This document shows, in pieces, positions 15,185 to 27,500 of a stretch of 64,000 nucleotides of DNA (positions within the stretch are counted from its first letter, which is position 1; the number at the start of each line of letters is the position of its first letter). The notes below the pieces were generated by a model that did not search any database, was not told the origin of the DNA, and saw nothing but the letters and a program-made list of their open reading frames with translations. Made by a program: the position numbers and the translations under genes. The DNA lies in contig CM035305.1 in the NCBI GenBank assembly GCA_002900995.3, forward strand, positions 682,001 to 746,000, in the 5' to 3' direction. This DNA is from Ganoderma boninense. Lineage: Eukaryota; Basidiomycota; Agaricomycetes; Polyporales; Polyporaceae.

Positions 15185-15980
15185 GGGATTACACCCCTCG
15201 TAGAACGGAATTGGATTCTGTGAGTTATCCTGACTTTTGGAGGTTTCGGTGGAAGTTGTATGGCTGTATCTACACCACGCGTTTGAGAACCTTTTGTCTA
15301 ATCTCTGGAAACGAATACCTGCTTGTAGTGACCGGAGAGTACATACCAACCTTCAGTCTAATCGCCTGCTCACCGCCTCAGCTCGGAGGAACAACTCCTT
15401 TTATACTCTCACGTGCTTCGGGCAACTTCTTGATATCCTTCTTGGCAGGACTGATGGTCGCGCTCTTCTCTGAGCGTTGGTCGTTACCGAACTACAAGCC
15501 AGCCGTCGACAGCTCACATACGTTCTCACGCAACCTTCGCCGTCGGGTATGCGGCCTATCCGATGTCGCGTTCATTGGTCGATCACCATTATCACTGTAG
15601 GGCATGCATGGGTCATTTACCTACCTAACGTCTTCATCAGGTTCTCGTAGCGGCCATCCCGGGCCCACAACGCAGCTCGCTATAGGATGCAAGAGCATTC
15701 CTCTCATAGGCGGCGTTTGCCCCCTAACTACGCTCCACGCCTCTGCGGTCTATCTGCCCGCCGACGCCGTCCACAGTCAGCAGCCTAGCACAGCAAGCCA
15801 TTGGCTGCAATAAGCGCGTCGCCCCTTCGAGTCGGGCTATATCAACTTCGCCGGTAGGATGCGATGCGGCATCCCTCTCACCTTCGTCGAGGATTCCCTC
15901 TTCCCCCACCGTTCTTTCCTTCGTTGTTCGCATTCTAGGGCAGGCCCGCAGGACTTTTGAACCTTTTAGACACAGACACG
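15185..15980. other. Intergenic region
   Basis: About 800 bp between two plus-strand genes. Open frames here are short and lack family resemblance. It should contain the amylase 3' UTR and the promoter of the small secreted protein. No repeat was recognised. Confidence 0.5.
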
Positions 15981-16864
15981 ATGTACACGAAGACCCTTGC
16001 GCTCCTTGCCGTCTCGGCCTTCTCCCTCTCGGCGCAGGCCGCCCCAGCCGCATCGGGCTCTGGCTCGGCCTCCGGGAGTGCAGCTCAAAGTCCGTCTGCG
16101 ACAGAGTCATTGGGTGCGTTGAGTTCCAGCGCGGTGCGCTCAAAGCCAGAATAACCCGGGCTCTAACCTTGCTCTAACTTCTAGTGACACTGCCAATCCC
16201 CACCCAGCTGGGCTTCCCCACCGGCACTGTCACTCTGAGTGACGCCGTCCACTGGGTGGAGGCCCACTCTGACGGCATCGCGTCGTACGTGGGCTCGTCG
16301 ACGCTCATGGACATCCAAGGTGAGTTCACCAGTTTCCCCAAACCTTGTGCCTCTGACCTGACATATGGCCTTTCCTCCCTTCTTCCAGCAACCTTGGGCG
16401 TCATGGACGCACAGAAGTCCATCGGCACCGCGACGCACCTGACCGCGTTCATCGCGAGTGAGTGGCCCTCCTTCTCCCCCCCCTCTCGCACATGCCCTCG
16501 ATGCTGATTCATGTCCTCACCGCCACCAGCCGACGCGAACGCCGCGCCAGTCGTAATGGTGTCCTCGATCGGCGGCTCCGCAATAACCCTCGCCACGGGC
16601 ACAGCAGCGGGCGGCACGACGACCTTCGGCGGCCAAGTCTTCCGCACCGCCGCGCCCGCCGTCCTCGCCGCCGACAGCTCCTCGTCCGGCGCCGCCGCAT
16701 CGAGCACCATGTCGATGTCTATGTCCAGCTCTGCAAGCACAAGCACAAGCACGGGGAAGAGCAACGGGGCGGCGCCGGGCGGCGTGCGCGTGTCGCACTC
16801 GGCCGTCGCGGGCGCGTTCGCGGTGCTCGGGAGCGTGGCGCTGGGCGCGGTGGCTGTTCTTTAG
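15981..16864 (+). CDS. Small secreted Ser/Ala-rich protein, probably GPI-anchored
   Basis: Four exons (15981-16113, 16185-16319, 16389-16457, 16530-16864) give 223 residues with all phases consistent. The signal peptide is MYTKTLALLAVSAFSLSAQA, followed by a Ser/Gly-rich stretch. A central about 110-residue region (VTLPIPTQLGFPTGTVTLSD, GGQVFRTAAPA) is not one I recognise. A Ser/Thr-rich stalk (STMSMSMSSSASTSTSTG) is followed by a C-terminal hydrophobic tail (VAGAFAVLGSVALGAVAVL) with small residues just before it, the usual layout of a GPI signal. I infer a cell-surface protein. No enzyme motif is visible. Clusters like this are common among basidiomycete secretome genes. Confidence 0.82.
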
Positions 16865-17740
16865 GTTCAGCTGGAGGTCTTCAGGTCACTTCAAACTTGG
16901 TCCTGCCCTGGGGGGCCCGGATCGTGTCTGTTCGTGTACTACGGTGGGCCACAGCGTGGCGTGTCTGTGACCGCGGCGCGTGGCGCTTTCGAATGGAACA
17001 TGATTTGGTCCCTAACCCTACCGTCTGACTGGGTGCCCATCTGTCTGCCACAACAGTCACCCTGTGGGTTATGATGGATAGCCGCACGGCGGACGTGACG
17101 GGGAGGGTAGGCGGAGCTGTCTACGTTCCGCGCCGGTCTTCAGCCTGCCGCGCCACATCGTCTCTAGGTCTGTCTATACTATAGGTTGCGAGGTCTCGTA
17201 CATCTTAGATGGACGACCGTGTATATACGGTGTTCGGAAGAGCAATTTCTTAACAAGCAATGCTTCGTGGGATGGTAACCCCGAGCCAATATCCAAAAGA
17301 AGCCCACCTTCCGAGTTGCGTCCTGCATAGCATTGAATCTTGATCACGTTCCGTTGCTCAAATACCACTTCCCACTTACCAAGCTTGCCGCCAACCCAAC
17401 ATGACACACGCACTTGGTTTTGAAAGTGAAAACGAGATGAAAATTGAAATATTCAGTGTGTTGCGATATCTGCTATCGATACAAGTCCATCTATGGATAC
17501 AGTAGGTGTCCGTGCACAGTCCACCGGAATGTCCGTGTGTGTCCGTGTCCGTAGTCCGAGACTCTATCTAGTGTGCCATATGAGAGGTGCCCGCATCACC
17601 GATATGACTTTTTTGGTCCGAGGGGCACGCGAAAGTGTCCATTCGAGTCCGAATCAAAGAAAAAAGAAACCGGAACCAAGGAGGGGAGGGGGGGAAGGGG
17701 AAGGTGGGGAATGGTAGGAGAAGAAAGGGGAGGATGCAGT
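16865..17740. other. Convergent intergenic region
   Basis: About 880 bp between a plus-strand and a minus-strand 3' end. Nothing gene-like was recognised. It has AT-richer stretches near 17400-17480 and a purine-rich tract at 17655-17735 that is probably kinase 3' UTR. Confidence 0.5.
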
Positions 17741-19391
17741 CTAGTAGATATTGTAGTACTCGTAGCGGCTGCAGTACTGCTGCTGGTACTGCGCCATGAG
17801 CATCTGGGCCGTGCCGCCGTTCTGCCAGCCCTCGTAGCCGCGGACGTCCTGTACGTTCATCATATTCTGGTACTGATACTGGTACTGGTACTGGGGTGGG
17901 TACTGGTATTGGTATTGGGGTTGGAATTTGTGGAGGTGAGCCCCAGCCATCATCCTGTCCCACAGCATATATGCGGTGGTGGGCGCGAGGATGGTGGTGC
18001 CCTCCGGGGTGACGGCCTCTTCCGCATCGTCATCATCCGGCGTCCCGTCCGAAGCACGCGCACTCGAGCATGAGGGTGTGACAAAAGAAAGAGGAATAGA
18101 AGAAGAAGAGGGATATGATGGGGGGTTGGTAGTGGTAGTGGTGGTGGTAGTGGAAGAGAAGAAAAAGTCGACGGCAGAGCCGGCTGAGCAATCCCGGGCC
18201 CCCCCGCGGACCTCGGGCTCCTGCGGGGACGCACACGGAATATCAATCTCGGGTGCCATGTACGTCGACATGTACTCGTCCTCGAACTCGCAGCCGTACT
18301 CGAACCCGGACTCGGACGGAGACGAGTCCGCCGCGAGCCCGAGCTCCAGCTCGAGTTCGAGTTCAAGTTCAAGTGCGTGCTCAAGTTCAGAAATGATGGT
18401 GGTACCCTCATGCTCGATAAGAACGTGCTCGAACGGGGACTCGGGGCGGAAGAACGTCTCGATGGACAGTATTTCGTCCCGGAGGGTGCTTAGGCTCATG
18501 CGCATAGCGGGGTTGAGCTCGAGGAGGCTCAGGAGGATGCTCTGCGCGTGCATGGACATGGGGGACGCGTGGTACAGGAAGTCCGGGTCCATGAGGAACT
18601 GGGCAAAGTTCGCATCCTTGGGCGTCGCCCTCTCCCACAGGTTCTGGCCCGTGATCATGTTGACGAGGATGACGCCCAGGGCCCAGATGTCGCTGAGGAA
18701 CGGGTCGTATGACGCGCGGTCGGTCATATCGCCCACGCACTCTGTGTTCAAGCGGCAGAAGTTCAGCAATGGTTAGTGAGAGGGAGGGGGGGAGGTTGCA
18801 AGGACAAGGCGAAGACCCACCAGGACTCATGTACAAACCAGTCCCGACGCCGAACTCGCGCACGAGCGGCTCGTCCGTGGCCAGACCGAAGTCCGCCAGG
18901 TAGCATTGAGATCCGTCCTTGTTCGTCAGGACGTTCTCCGGCTTGAGGTCCCGGTGGGCGATCCCCGCGTCGTGGCACCCTTGTACGGCGTCCACGAGCG
19001 AGAGGAACGCCTCCCGGATGAGCTCATCCTTGCCGGCGTAGATCTGCCTGGTGATGATCTGGTCGAAGAGGTCGCCGCCCCGGCAGAACTCGAGGACGAG
19101 GTAGCACCACTTCTCGTCGTCGAAGGTGTCGTAGAGGGTGACGACGCCCTCGGTGTATGCGACGGCGCTGTGGAACGCGACCTCCCGCTGCATGCTGGCG
19201 AGGTGCGCGGCGCTGCGACCAGCCTTACGGAGGATCTTCACTGCGACGATGTAGTCGTAATCGTCAGAGAGCTCGTGGTCAATGGCCTTGTAGACGACTC
19301 CGAAACTTCCAGACCCGAGCATCTTAAGAAGCTCGTAACGGTCGTCGAGGAAGTATCCGGTGAAGTCAGGGAGGGAATCGGCAGCAGCCAT
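17741..19391 (-). CDS. Ser/Thr protein kinase, Ran1/Ksp1-like, with Gln/Tyr-rich tail
   Basis: Two exons (18821-19391, 17741-18741) give 523 residues. The intron interrupts the activation segment in phase 1, after YMSPG. The kinase domain (about 19-320) is complete: glycine loop LGSGSFGVV (25-33), VAVK with Lys52, HRDLKPEN (Asp148), DFG (167-169), and SDIWALGVILVNMITGQNLW, the wording seen in fission-yeast Ran1-like kinases, which restrain meiosis and respond to nutrients. The tail is low complexity: LELELELELEL, a run of Thr, acidic DDDDAEEA, and QYQYQYPPQYQYQYQYQ near the C-terminus, which looks prion-like. A paralogue with the same intron position lies at 45139-46613. The exact pathway cannot be told from sequence. 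Confidence 0.93.
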
Positions 19392-19603
19392 GATGAAGGG
19401 TAGAAGGGTAATAAGGATGGCGGGTGAAGGGTTATAGGGACGAAGGATGATAAGGACGAAGGATAAAAGGTAGTGGGTGCGAAGGATAAGTGGTGATGGA
19501 GTGAAGAAAATAAGAGCAAAATGAAGAAAGGATAATGGCGCGGGAGGGGTAGGCGCGCTGGGACGACGACGACGGATGGGGACCTTAGCTCGAGAAACGG
19601 GGG

Positions 19604-19612
19604 CCTTTTATA
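19604..19612 (-). promoter_or_regulatory. TATA box candidate for the Ran1-like kinase
   Basis: On the minus strand this reads TATAAAAGG, about 213 nt before the ATG at 19391. The paralogous kinase gene has the same TATAAAAGG about 85 nt before its start. Confidence 0.5.
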
Positions 19613-21563
19613 GACCTCCGGGACTTAGAAAAATTTTGCGAAAACGCGACTCGAACGCACCGCACAAGGGAGAACACCCGCAGGTAGTCCTTGACATCCG
19701 CAAGTTCACGTCGTTACCGAGGGCCAAGTGGACTGTGTCGAGTTGCAATATCCGATGGAACTTCCTCTGCTCAGACTAGATTGCAATGCGAGGCCCTCTC
19801 AGTCTAGAGACACAGGGTGGCTAACTTGAGGGACGTCCACCGCAATGGGCGGAATGCAGTCGAAGTCCTGCCATCGGGACCAGAACCGGCTGTTTATGAT
19901 CCAGTCCCGCGACGATGATGCTAACGAAATGCACTGTGACTCGGCCCGTTCTGAGGAAGAGCCGTCGGGATCATGCATGTTGCCTGTGTCCGACGACGGT
20001 AAAAATCGTAATCAGGCCGACTTCGTCCATCGGATAGGGCCAACGCTCCCGTAGAGCGAAAACTGGGAATGTTGGTGAATTGAAAGCTTCCCAGGTCATC
20101 ATATGCCGCTCACCCGGCGCGCGCAAAGCGAAAGCGCATAGAGTGAGCGGCACGGAGCTACCTCACGTACAGGCCATTATTGTATCGGGTTCTCTCGGAG
20201 AAAGGGGGCATGCAAGAGCAGACTGGACTCACGATTTCGACCGCGACCAACACTGGCCAGGGCCTGCTGCTAACATCCGACGACTGACCCGGCCACTGAA
20301 CGTTGAACTAGGGACAGCAACGACACAGCCGCTACGAGATCATCCGAAACGTGTTAACTCGAAACTTTGAAAAATCCAAGGCAGACCAAAATGAACGCAC
20401 TCGAATGCTTGAAGTGGCCCGACGCGTTGAATGGGACTCGCTTGACTGCGCATGTACCAGTCTTCGTTACAACAATACGATTTAGACCCAGGCTCGAATA
20501 TCCGTACTTGCAGTGAGAAGGGGATCCCATGATTTGCCACGGATATTGAATCGTGTCCGAGGCGGATAGGTTACATGATACACTGTTGGCGACTTCCCAG
20601 TGCCGCCAGTGGACGACTGCCTTGTCAAAACTTGAAGTGGTATCGCTTTGTCGATACTAGCTGGTAACTAAGTGCGACGAATGATGTGAAGCGATGGCAC
20701 AAAGTGTCTTCTGGCAAATAGCAAAGCCAAGACACAGAACAGTGTTCCAGGAAAAAGCTCAAACTTGAACACATACTGTGCCTTAGCGCCCTACCGGTTA
20801 TAGCAAGCGCTTATCATGAGCGTCTAGTGTTGAACCACCACCACCACCTTGCAAGTCCGAGTACTTACTTACCTTGTCATCTCTCCTCTAATTCCTACGC
20901 TGTTCGACTTACTGACACCACCAGGTACGGGCTGCGGTTTAGTGGGGCTCTCTAATCTACGCGATCTCCTCCTAGTCGGCAACGTAGTACATGTCAGATC
21001 CGCCAGGCGTTGACCCTGGACCACACGGGATGGGACGGATGTGTGTTATTACCACACAAAAAGACGACGATTTCCAGCTTGGTTTGACTACTTACTTACT
21101 AAAACACGATTGCACGTACTACGAACGCGACATAAGCGAGCGGGTTGGGGGATAACGATGAACCGACTGAACGAGCGTGACAATCAATATACGACGATAC
21201 CGCGTAATAACGGGAGCCCTGCAAGAGGGAGGGAGGGTGGGGGAGGGGGTAGCAGTTGGAAAGCGAAAACGATGCATGCATGTTGGCTCAACGGAAGGAA
21301 GTGGGAGACGGACGGGAGGATATGGATTTGAAGGGTCCAAGGGAGCGTGTGGACTACTACTTACGGGCGGCCAATAATAGCTATAGATGAGGTGCATATG
21401 GATATAACACGCAAAAATCACACAAAGCGTCTGAGAAAATTTGAGAGAGACAGTAGAAGCGCATGCCCAGAGGGACGCGAGAATCAGCCGGAGCGCAACC
21501 AAGACCCCCAGGCGACTTCGCCCCAGATCGGCGCACGCACGCGCAAACGTCCGACGGCCGGGA
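19613..21563. other. Intergenic region with a short palindrome
   Basis: About 1.95 kb with no convincing gene. A perfect 10-bp inverted repeat, TGCCGCTCAC/GTGAGCGGCA, brackets a 28-nt loop at about 20104-20151. The stretch 21215-21250 is G-rich. The right end should include the 3' UTR of the PX kinase, and the left end the kinase promoter. Confidence 0.45.
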
Positions 21564-24500
21564 CTACCGCGGCGACTGGAAGATGGAAAGGACCTTCTCC
21601 GCGCCCTCCTTGTACTTCTTCAACACCTTGCTCTTTTGCTGCTTCTCCTCGTCGCGCTCCCGGTCGCCGTTCATCGGCGGAACGGGCGAGCCCTTGATTG
21701 TGTCCACCGCCGGATCACCGTTCACGGACGGATCTGACGAGTCGCTCGGAGCGCCCATAGAGACGGCAGACTCCTTCGACTTCAGCGATGGCGTCATGGC
21801 GGTTTGTGATGGCGATGGCGTGAGGAGCCCAGAGGCGGACGCAGCGGATAGCGTGGTCGACGCCGACGCCGAAGCCGTGAACGACTTCGCCGACCGTGAC
21901 GACGGTGGGGGGCTCTTCTGCCGGAGGAACTGTTTCGGGTGCTTGCGGAAGGTGAGACCGGGCGTCCGACCACGACGATGCTTGTCCGAGGGCGTCGGCG
22001 ACGCCGTTGGGTCCGAGCCGTTGAGGTCCGAATCCATCGAAATCCCGGAGACCGAGCGAGGCCCGCTTCGTCTTGGGGTGCTCTTCCGGAAGACAGCGAG
22101 CTTGTACCGGTCGACGACGCCGCGCGCAAAGAGGCTCGTGGGCTTGGCACCGTTGCGTTCCTCGACGAGCAGGCCGCCCGCCTCGACAAAGTCCCAGTCG
22201 TCCTCGTCTTCGCGCTCCGTGGTGCCCTCGTCCTCCGTCGCCGTATCCGGCAAGTCCTTGTCGAGGGCCGGAATGCCGGACTTCTCCCTGCGGTTGCGCG
22301 CAAGCTTTGTAGGCCGTACTTTTGGTGCGGTCTTGACGTTCTCATCCTCAGCAGTGCGTTTGGCGGCGGCAGCAGCAGCAGCTTCGGCAGCAGACACGGT
22401 CGGAGCTGGTGCAGTGTCCTTCTTCTCCTTCTGCTCGTGACTTGAGCGAGGGGTAGCCTCGGGCTTCTGTTCTGGAACTGGCGGCGCAGGTGGCTCCGCT
22501 GGCACTGGTACTGGTGCTGGTGTTGGTACTGGTTCTGCGGGTAGTGCAGGCAGACGAGCTTCTGGTGTCTTTGGCTCTGCAGCGTCCTCTGGCACCGAAA
22601 CCTCCTCGACCTCCTTCGGCAGGACGTCAGTGGAGACCTCGTCGGGGAGAATGTCGTCGAGACTCGGGCCGCTGACCGACTCCTCGTCCTCTTCATCGTC
22701 CTCATCCTCTCCATCCCCGTCTTCATCCTCATCGTCAATGATAACCGAATGCCTCCCCTTGAACGAGTAGCCGTCGAAGACGTCGACACTGTCGTCCTCG
22801 ACTGGATGGACTGATGGACTGCGTGACTGCGACGGCGTTGTCGCCGAGTCTTCGCCATCGGTGCGGTCAGCGTCCGTGTCCGCACCCTCCTCGTTCTGGT
22901 CGTTGATTACAGGTTCCATGCCCAAGAAGGTATCGTCGAAATTCTGGGTATCGGAGGCATTCGATGGGTCGATGGGAGGAATATACGGGGCTGTACGATA
23001 ACCATTAGCAACCAGGATCCAGGCGACGTTAGGATGTACCTACGTATGTAGCGTTTATAATACACGTGGGACCAGTCTCTGCAAGGATGGAGCGACGTGT
23101 GAGAATCGTGGTTAAGGCATGCAAAGGGAAGCGAAGGAGCATACATCATCGAGAAATAGGGATGCTTCTTGATCCGTGGCTCCTTCATCCTGAGCGCAGG
23201 ATTCCGTTGAAGGAGCTGAGAAAAAACGAATGAGAACCGTCGCCCTCGTTGAACCCGGAGAAGCATGTGTGTAACTTACGCCACGGATTAAGCTCTTCGT
23301 ATCCTGGTCCATTGTCCTGTCTTCAGGGAACTGCAGCTCGTCCTGAAGGACCCTGTAGTACATATCCGAATGGTTCTCGGCCCAGAAAGGCGTCTGTCGG
23401 CGTCGAGCTCAGTCCGACACCCTCCGCAAACACTGGAAAAAAGCGGCTCCACTTACAATACCAGTGAGCATCTCGTACAGCATCGTACCGAAGCTCCACC
23501 AGTCAACCTCGTAGCTGTAAGGCAGCCCTTGGATGACCTCCGGTGCAAGGTATTCCGCCGTCCCGCAGAAGGTGCTCGTCGTATCATTGGAATTTGTGGT
23601 CCATCGCCCCTCGGCAGCGTCGCCCTTCATCCAGTGAGGGGACGCTGGCGTGGAAGCGTTGTCCAAAAACTCGCCTCTCGAGCCAGATGGTGTAGGGGGG
23701 GCAGTGATTGCGGTGGATCGTCGTGGGAACTCCTTTGACAGGCCGAAGTCAGTTAGAACGATGTGGCCATCTGCGCCGATGAGGATGTTCTCCGGTTTGA
23801 GGTCGCGGTAGATAACGCCGGCGGCGTGAAGACCCTCGACGCCCTCGACGATCTCGGCGGCGTAGAACCGGGCGCGATCACGGCCGAGGCGGCCCCAGCG
23901 CGCAAGCTGCGTGGCTAGATCGCCTCCGGGATGGAAGTCCTATGAAACGCGATGGTTTTATCACAAGTTCAGGTTCAATCATGTCAGTCAGTCACAGAAG
24001 CTCGCACGGGAAACACTCACCATGACGAGGAACAGGTTCTCTCTGTCGTGGAAACTCCACCAGAGCTTGACCACAAACGGATCGGAGTTCTCAGCAGCCA
24101 TCCGCTTGAGCACCGCCTGCTCCGTGAGCGTGTGTTGGAGCTCTTGGTGTGCGAGGACATGCCGCTTGGTGATCGCCTTCAGTGCATACACGTCCTGGCT
24201 CGGTTTGTGGCGCACGAGGAGCACCTTGCCCGCACAGCCCTTGCCAAGAACGCGCATCATTTCGAAGTCATCGATGACCACCTTGCGCTTCGACTTCTTC
24301 TCGCTATTAGGGTCCTTTGACTTAGCGCGCTTCTTGCGGGCCGAGCGGCGATCGGTCGTGGAAATGGAAGAGTCGTCCCCGGTCTGGGAGGCTGTCGACG
24401 GCGTGGTAGAATACAGACGCGATGTGCGCGTGGAGGGGTCTGCAGACTGGGAGCGCACCTTGCGTGCAGGGGTTTCCGTCTGGATCGGAGTACGAGGTCC

Positions 24501-27500
24501 CTTGTCGTCCTCATCGGCGACGCCGTTCGTGAGGGGCGTAGCGGTGAGGTCGATAGACGCAGTAGGCGGCTTGGGTGACATCGGTGTCGGCGCGCGGTCT
24601 TCCACGCCCTCCGCGGTTCCCTCGTCGCCACCCTCCTCACCATCCGTGCCGTCCACGTTGTCCACGTCCTTCTCCCCCGCTCCGTTCACTCCTTCCTCCT
24701 TCTCCTCTCCGCTCTGCTTCTCCGACACCGACGACGCCTTCGACGAATCGCCATCCAACACGACCTGGCTGATGGACCTCTGCATTTCCGTCGACGTCCC
24801 TGGACTCACATGCGCAGCGAGGTCCGAGCGCACTCTCTTGATCGCGCGCTCGACGCGGACGCTCTGCAGGTCGTCAGTGCGAACCCTGACAAACCGTCTC
24901 CACGCCCGTGCCTGCCGCGTCGTGCTGTCGTTTGCGAGAGTCGTGAGATACGCGGCGAGCCCCGTGATCACCTTGTTGTTCGACGCCGCGAGTGCGGATA
25001 TGTCCTCCCCGTTCTCTCCGATTTCCGCGAACGGGTCTCCGATCTCCGTCGAAGGAGTCACGAGAGGCGACTGGGTGACCGACGCCGTGCTGCTCGACAC
25101 GCTGCTGCTGGGCGGCCGGGGCTGCTCCTTGCGGTCCGAGGCTTGGCGCGAGCTGGCGGTTTTGTTGCTGGAAGGCGAGGCGAAGCGAGAGAGCTGTTTG
25201 AGAAAGACTGACTTGCGCTTGGGGGGAGTAGGCAGCGAGGCCGCGTCTATCGGCGGCGTCGGCATCTTGAGACCAGGGAAGCTGTCGCGGAGCTTGGCGT
25301 GTAGGTCGACAATTTCTTGTGCCGACCGAGTGAGTGTGAGATTATGCGTAGGGGCTGCCAGGGATGTCAGTAAGGGTTGAGCGGGGAGAAGAGGCACAGG
25401 CAGGAAGCAGAGCAGGATCCAAAAGGGAGCGAGAATGGGCGCCGCCAGTGCCCATGACGAATGGCGACCAATTCAAAACGTCGAAGCCACAACGTCTCCA
25501 CGGAGGCGCCTGCCGTTGAACAGTGTGCAGACGCCGTGTGTCCTGCCACTGACAAAGTTGTCCAGCGGTGCCTGGGTCTCGATGGCAGCCCCAAAGATGG
25601 AGATGCAAGCCCTCCGTCATGACACCCTTGATAATGCCTGTGACTAACTTCACTTAAACAGGAACAGCCGCGGAAACGGGGTGTCGGAGTAAACATGCGC
25701 CCGGAGTCGAGCGAATTCCCGACGTCGTGGCCAGCGCGAACAGTTCGTAGGCGATTTTCCGGGCCTCAAACACACCACGGATTGAAGGTTGAGGGAGCCG
25801 CCTGACGACCCTCACGCCAGCTGGGTCAGGTGCAACTGACCCGCACCCAGCACACGTTAGTCATCCAGAGCTGTCCCCTTCTTGCTCGGACAGCTGGTCA
25901 CTCATTTCAGCTCCAAAAACCTAGCCTTGACGGTATTGGGGCGGGCAAATAAACCCGGTGATCCACCCGGACTAGGTATCGGGGTTATGGCGCACTAACC
26001 AAGCACCAGGAAGGACGCTCGTGAAGATGCGAGAGCGGGCTAACTCCGCGGGCAAGCAAAAAGATTACTGCCTCGCTGAAAACAGTCGTGAGGGACCAGA
26101 ACAACCCGTGAATGCCACGACAAGACGGATATAGACGTTGAAAGCCCCACAGTGTTTTCTTTTTCACCGACCACGGAGCAACAAGGTGTGAAACGCAGAA
26201 CTGGGAACGGTAGATTCACCGCTTGGCTGGCTATGGCTACGGCCATACTCATAGCCATAGCCAGCTATGGTGGTCGCGTGGACCCTGCTTCAAGTCCGCC
26301 AAGTCGCCAATCGAGAGAACTGAGAAAACGACGAGACGCCTTCAGCCGTCCGCGGAACATCGCCACGGAGTGCGGCAGGGGGCGCGAAGTCATTCCCTCC
26401 TACACTGTTCGCCCTAAAACTCCCAGGACAGTGTCTAATAGCACAGAAGAAAACGCGTCAAGCAGGATCAGCTCAAAGACGCCGCCCTCGGCTGCTGAAA
26501 CGGGATTCTCGGGGAAATCGCGAGAATACCTTTTCGCAACCAGAGCCATAGCCATAAGTTCGGCCAGGCGGGGAATGCGACACTCTGGTAGAACTACGCA
26601 AAGACCTGAATTATACTTATCACGATGGCGAATAGCGACCGCATCCTGGAATTCCTTGTTAAATGGCTTACAACTGGTCTCGCTGTTCAGGATCGGAATC
26701 TCGGATACTGGATAATAGGGGTAGTCAAAGATGTCGATTCTGCACTCGCTTCGACAGGCGATTCTGTGTCGCTTCGCCAACGCCGAAGCGTCCTGAGAAT
26801 CGAGTTAGGTTTGACCACCCCAGGTCCCCAAGTCGATTCTGGTGTGGATTCGGAGAGGGCAATTCCGTCTTGATGGATCCGTAGCGCCTGTTGATGGAGG
26901 GGAGATATGGGCGACAAGAGGCGAAGCGAGTGGGGGCGAAGCGGCTTCGGGGGTGCGGTGCTACTCTGGAGTAGCACCGTCGATTCTGCTCGATTCTGGT
27001 AGAATCGAGTAGAATCGTCACTTCGCCGCCCTCGAAGCGACTCCCGAAGCGACTCCCCGAAGCGACCACCGAAGCTGCATCTTTGACTACCCCTAATGTA
27101 GACCATAAGATGTTTCTGACTCATCATGTGTTTGAGATTCAGGTCCTGATCAATAACCGCCCTTACGACAAGAGCTTGTGACCAGGAAACCAAAGGCAGC
27201 CACATTTGCAAGGATATTCCGGGAAGAGGCAAGATCGACCGTGCTACATCAAGTATACTTGCGAGGGACATCGATGCCTTGCCAAGGCTCGTGCTGACGC
27301 TGATTGTCGACTTCCCGTCGGAGTCGCAGCGACGGATGTAGAAAGTCTACCTCAGTTGGAAGGGCTGAATTGACCAGCCTGTCAGGCGCTCCAAAAATCC
27401 TGCATCCCCATGACGGTACTCGCGCCATTTGCAGACGCCACTACCCTCCAAAGTATCCCGGGAAGGTACCACAGGTCGATGGATGCCTCAATGTTGAAAT

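Noticed and set aside
15185..15600. Open frame of about 140 residues after alpha-amylase
   Set aside because: It overlaps the amylase stop, has no promoter context and no family resemblance.
19640..19690. tRNA-like T-arm (CGACTCGAACG)
   Set aside because: No matching acceptor, D-arm or anticodon stem could be drawn around it.
23911..25380. Long open frame on the plus strand opposite the PX kinase
   Set aside because: It mirrors GC-rich kinase codons, has no family motif and overlaps well-supported exons.
26400..26780. Open frame of 126 residues within the PX kinase intron
   Set aside because: It overlaps the MITE edge and shows no family motif. It is probably chance or decayed repeat.
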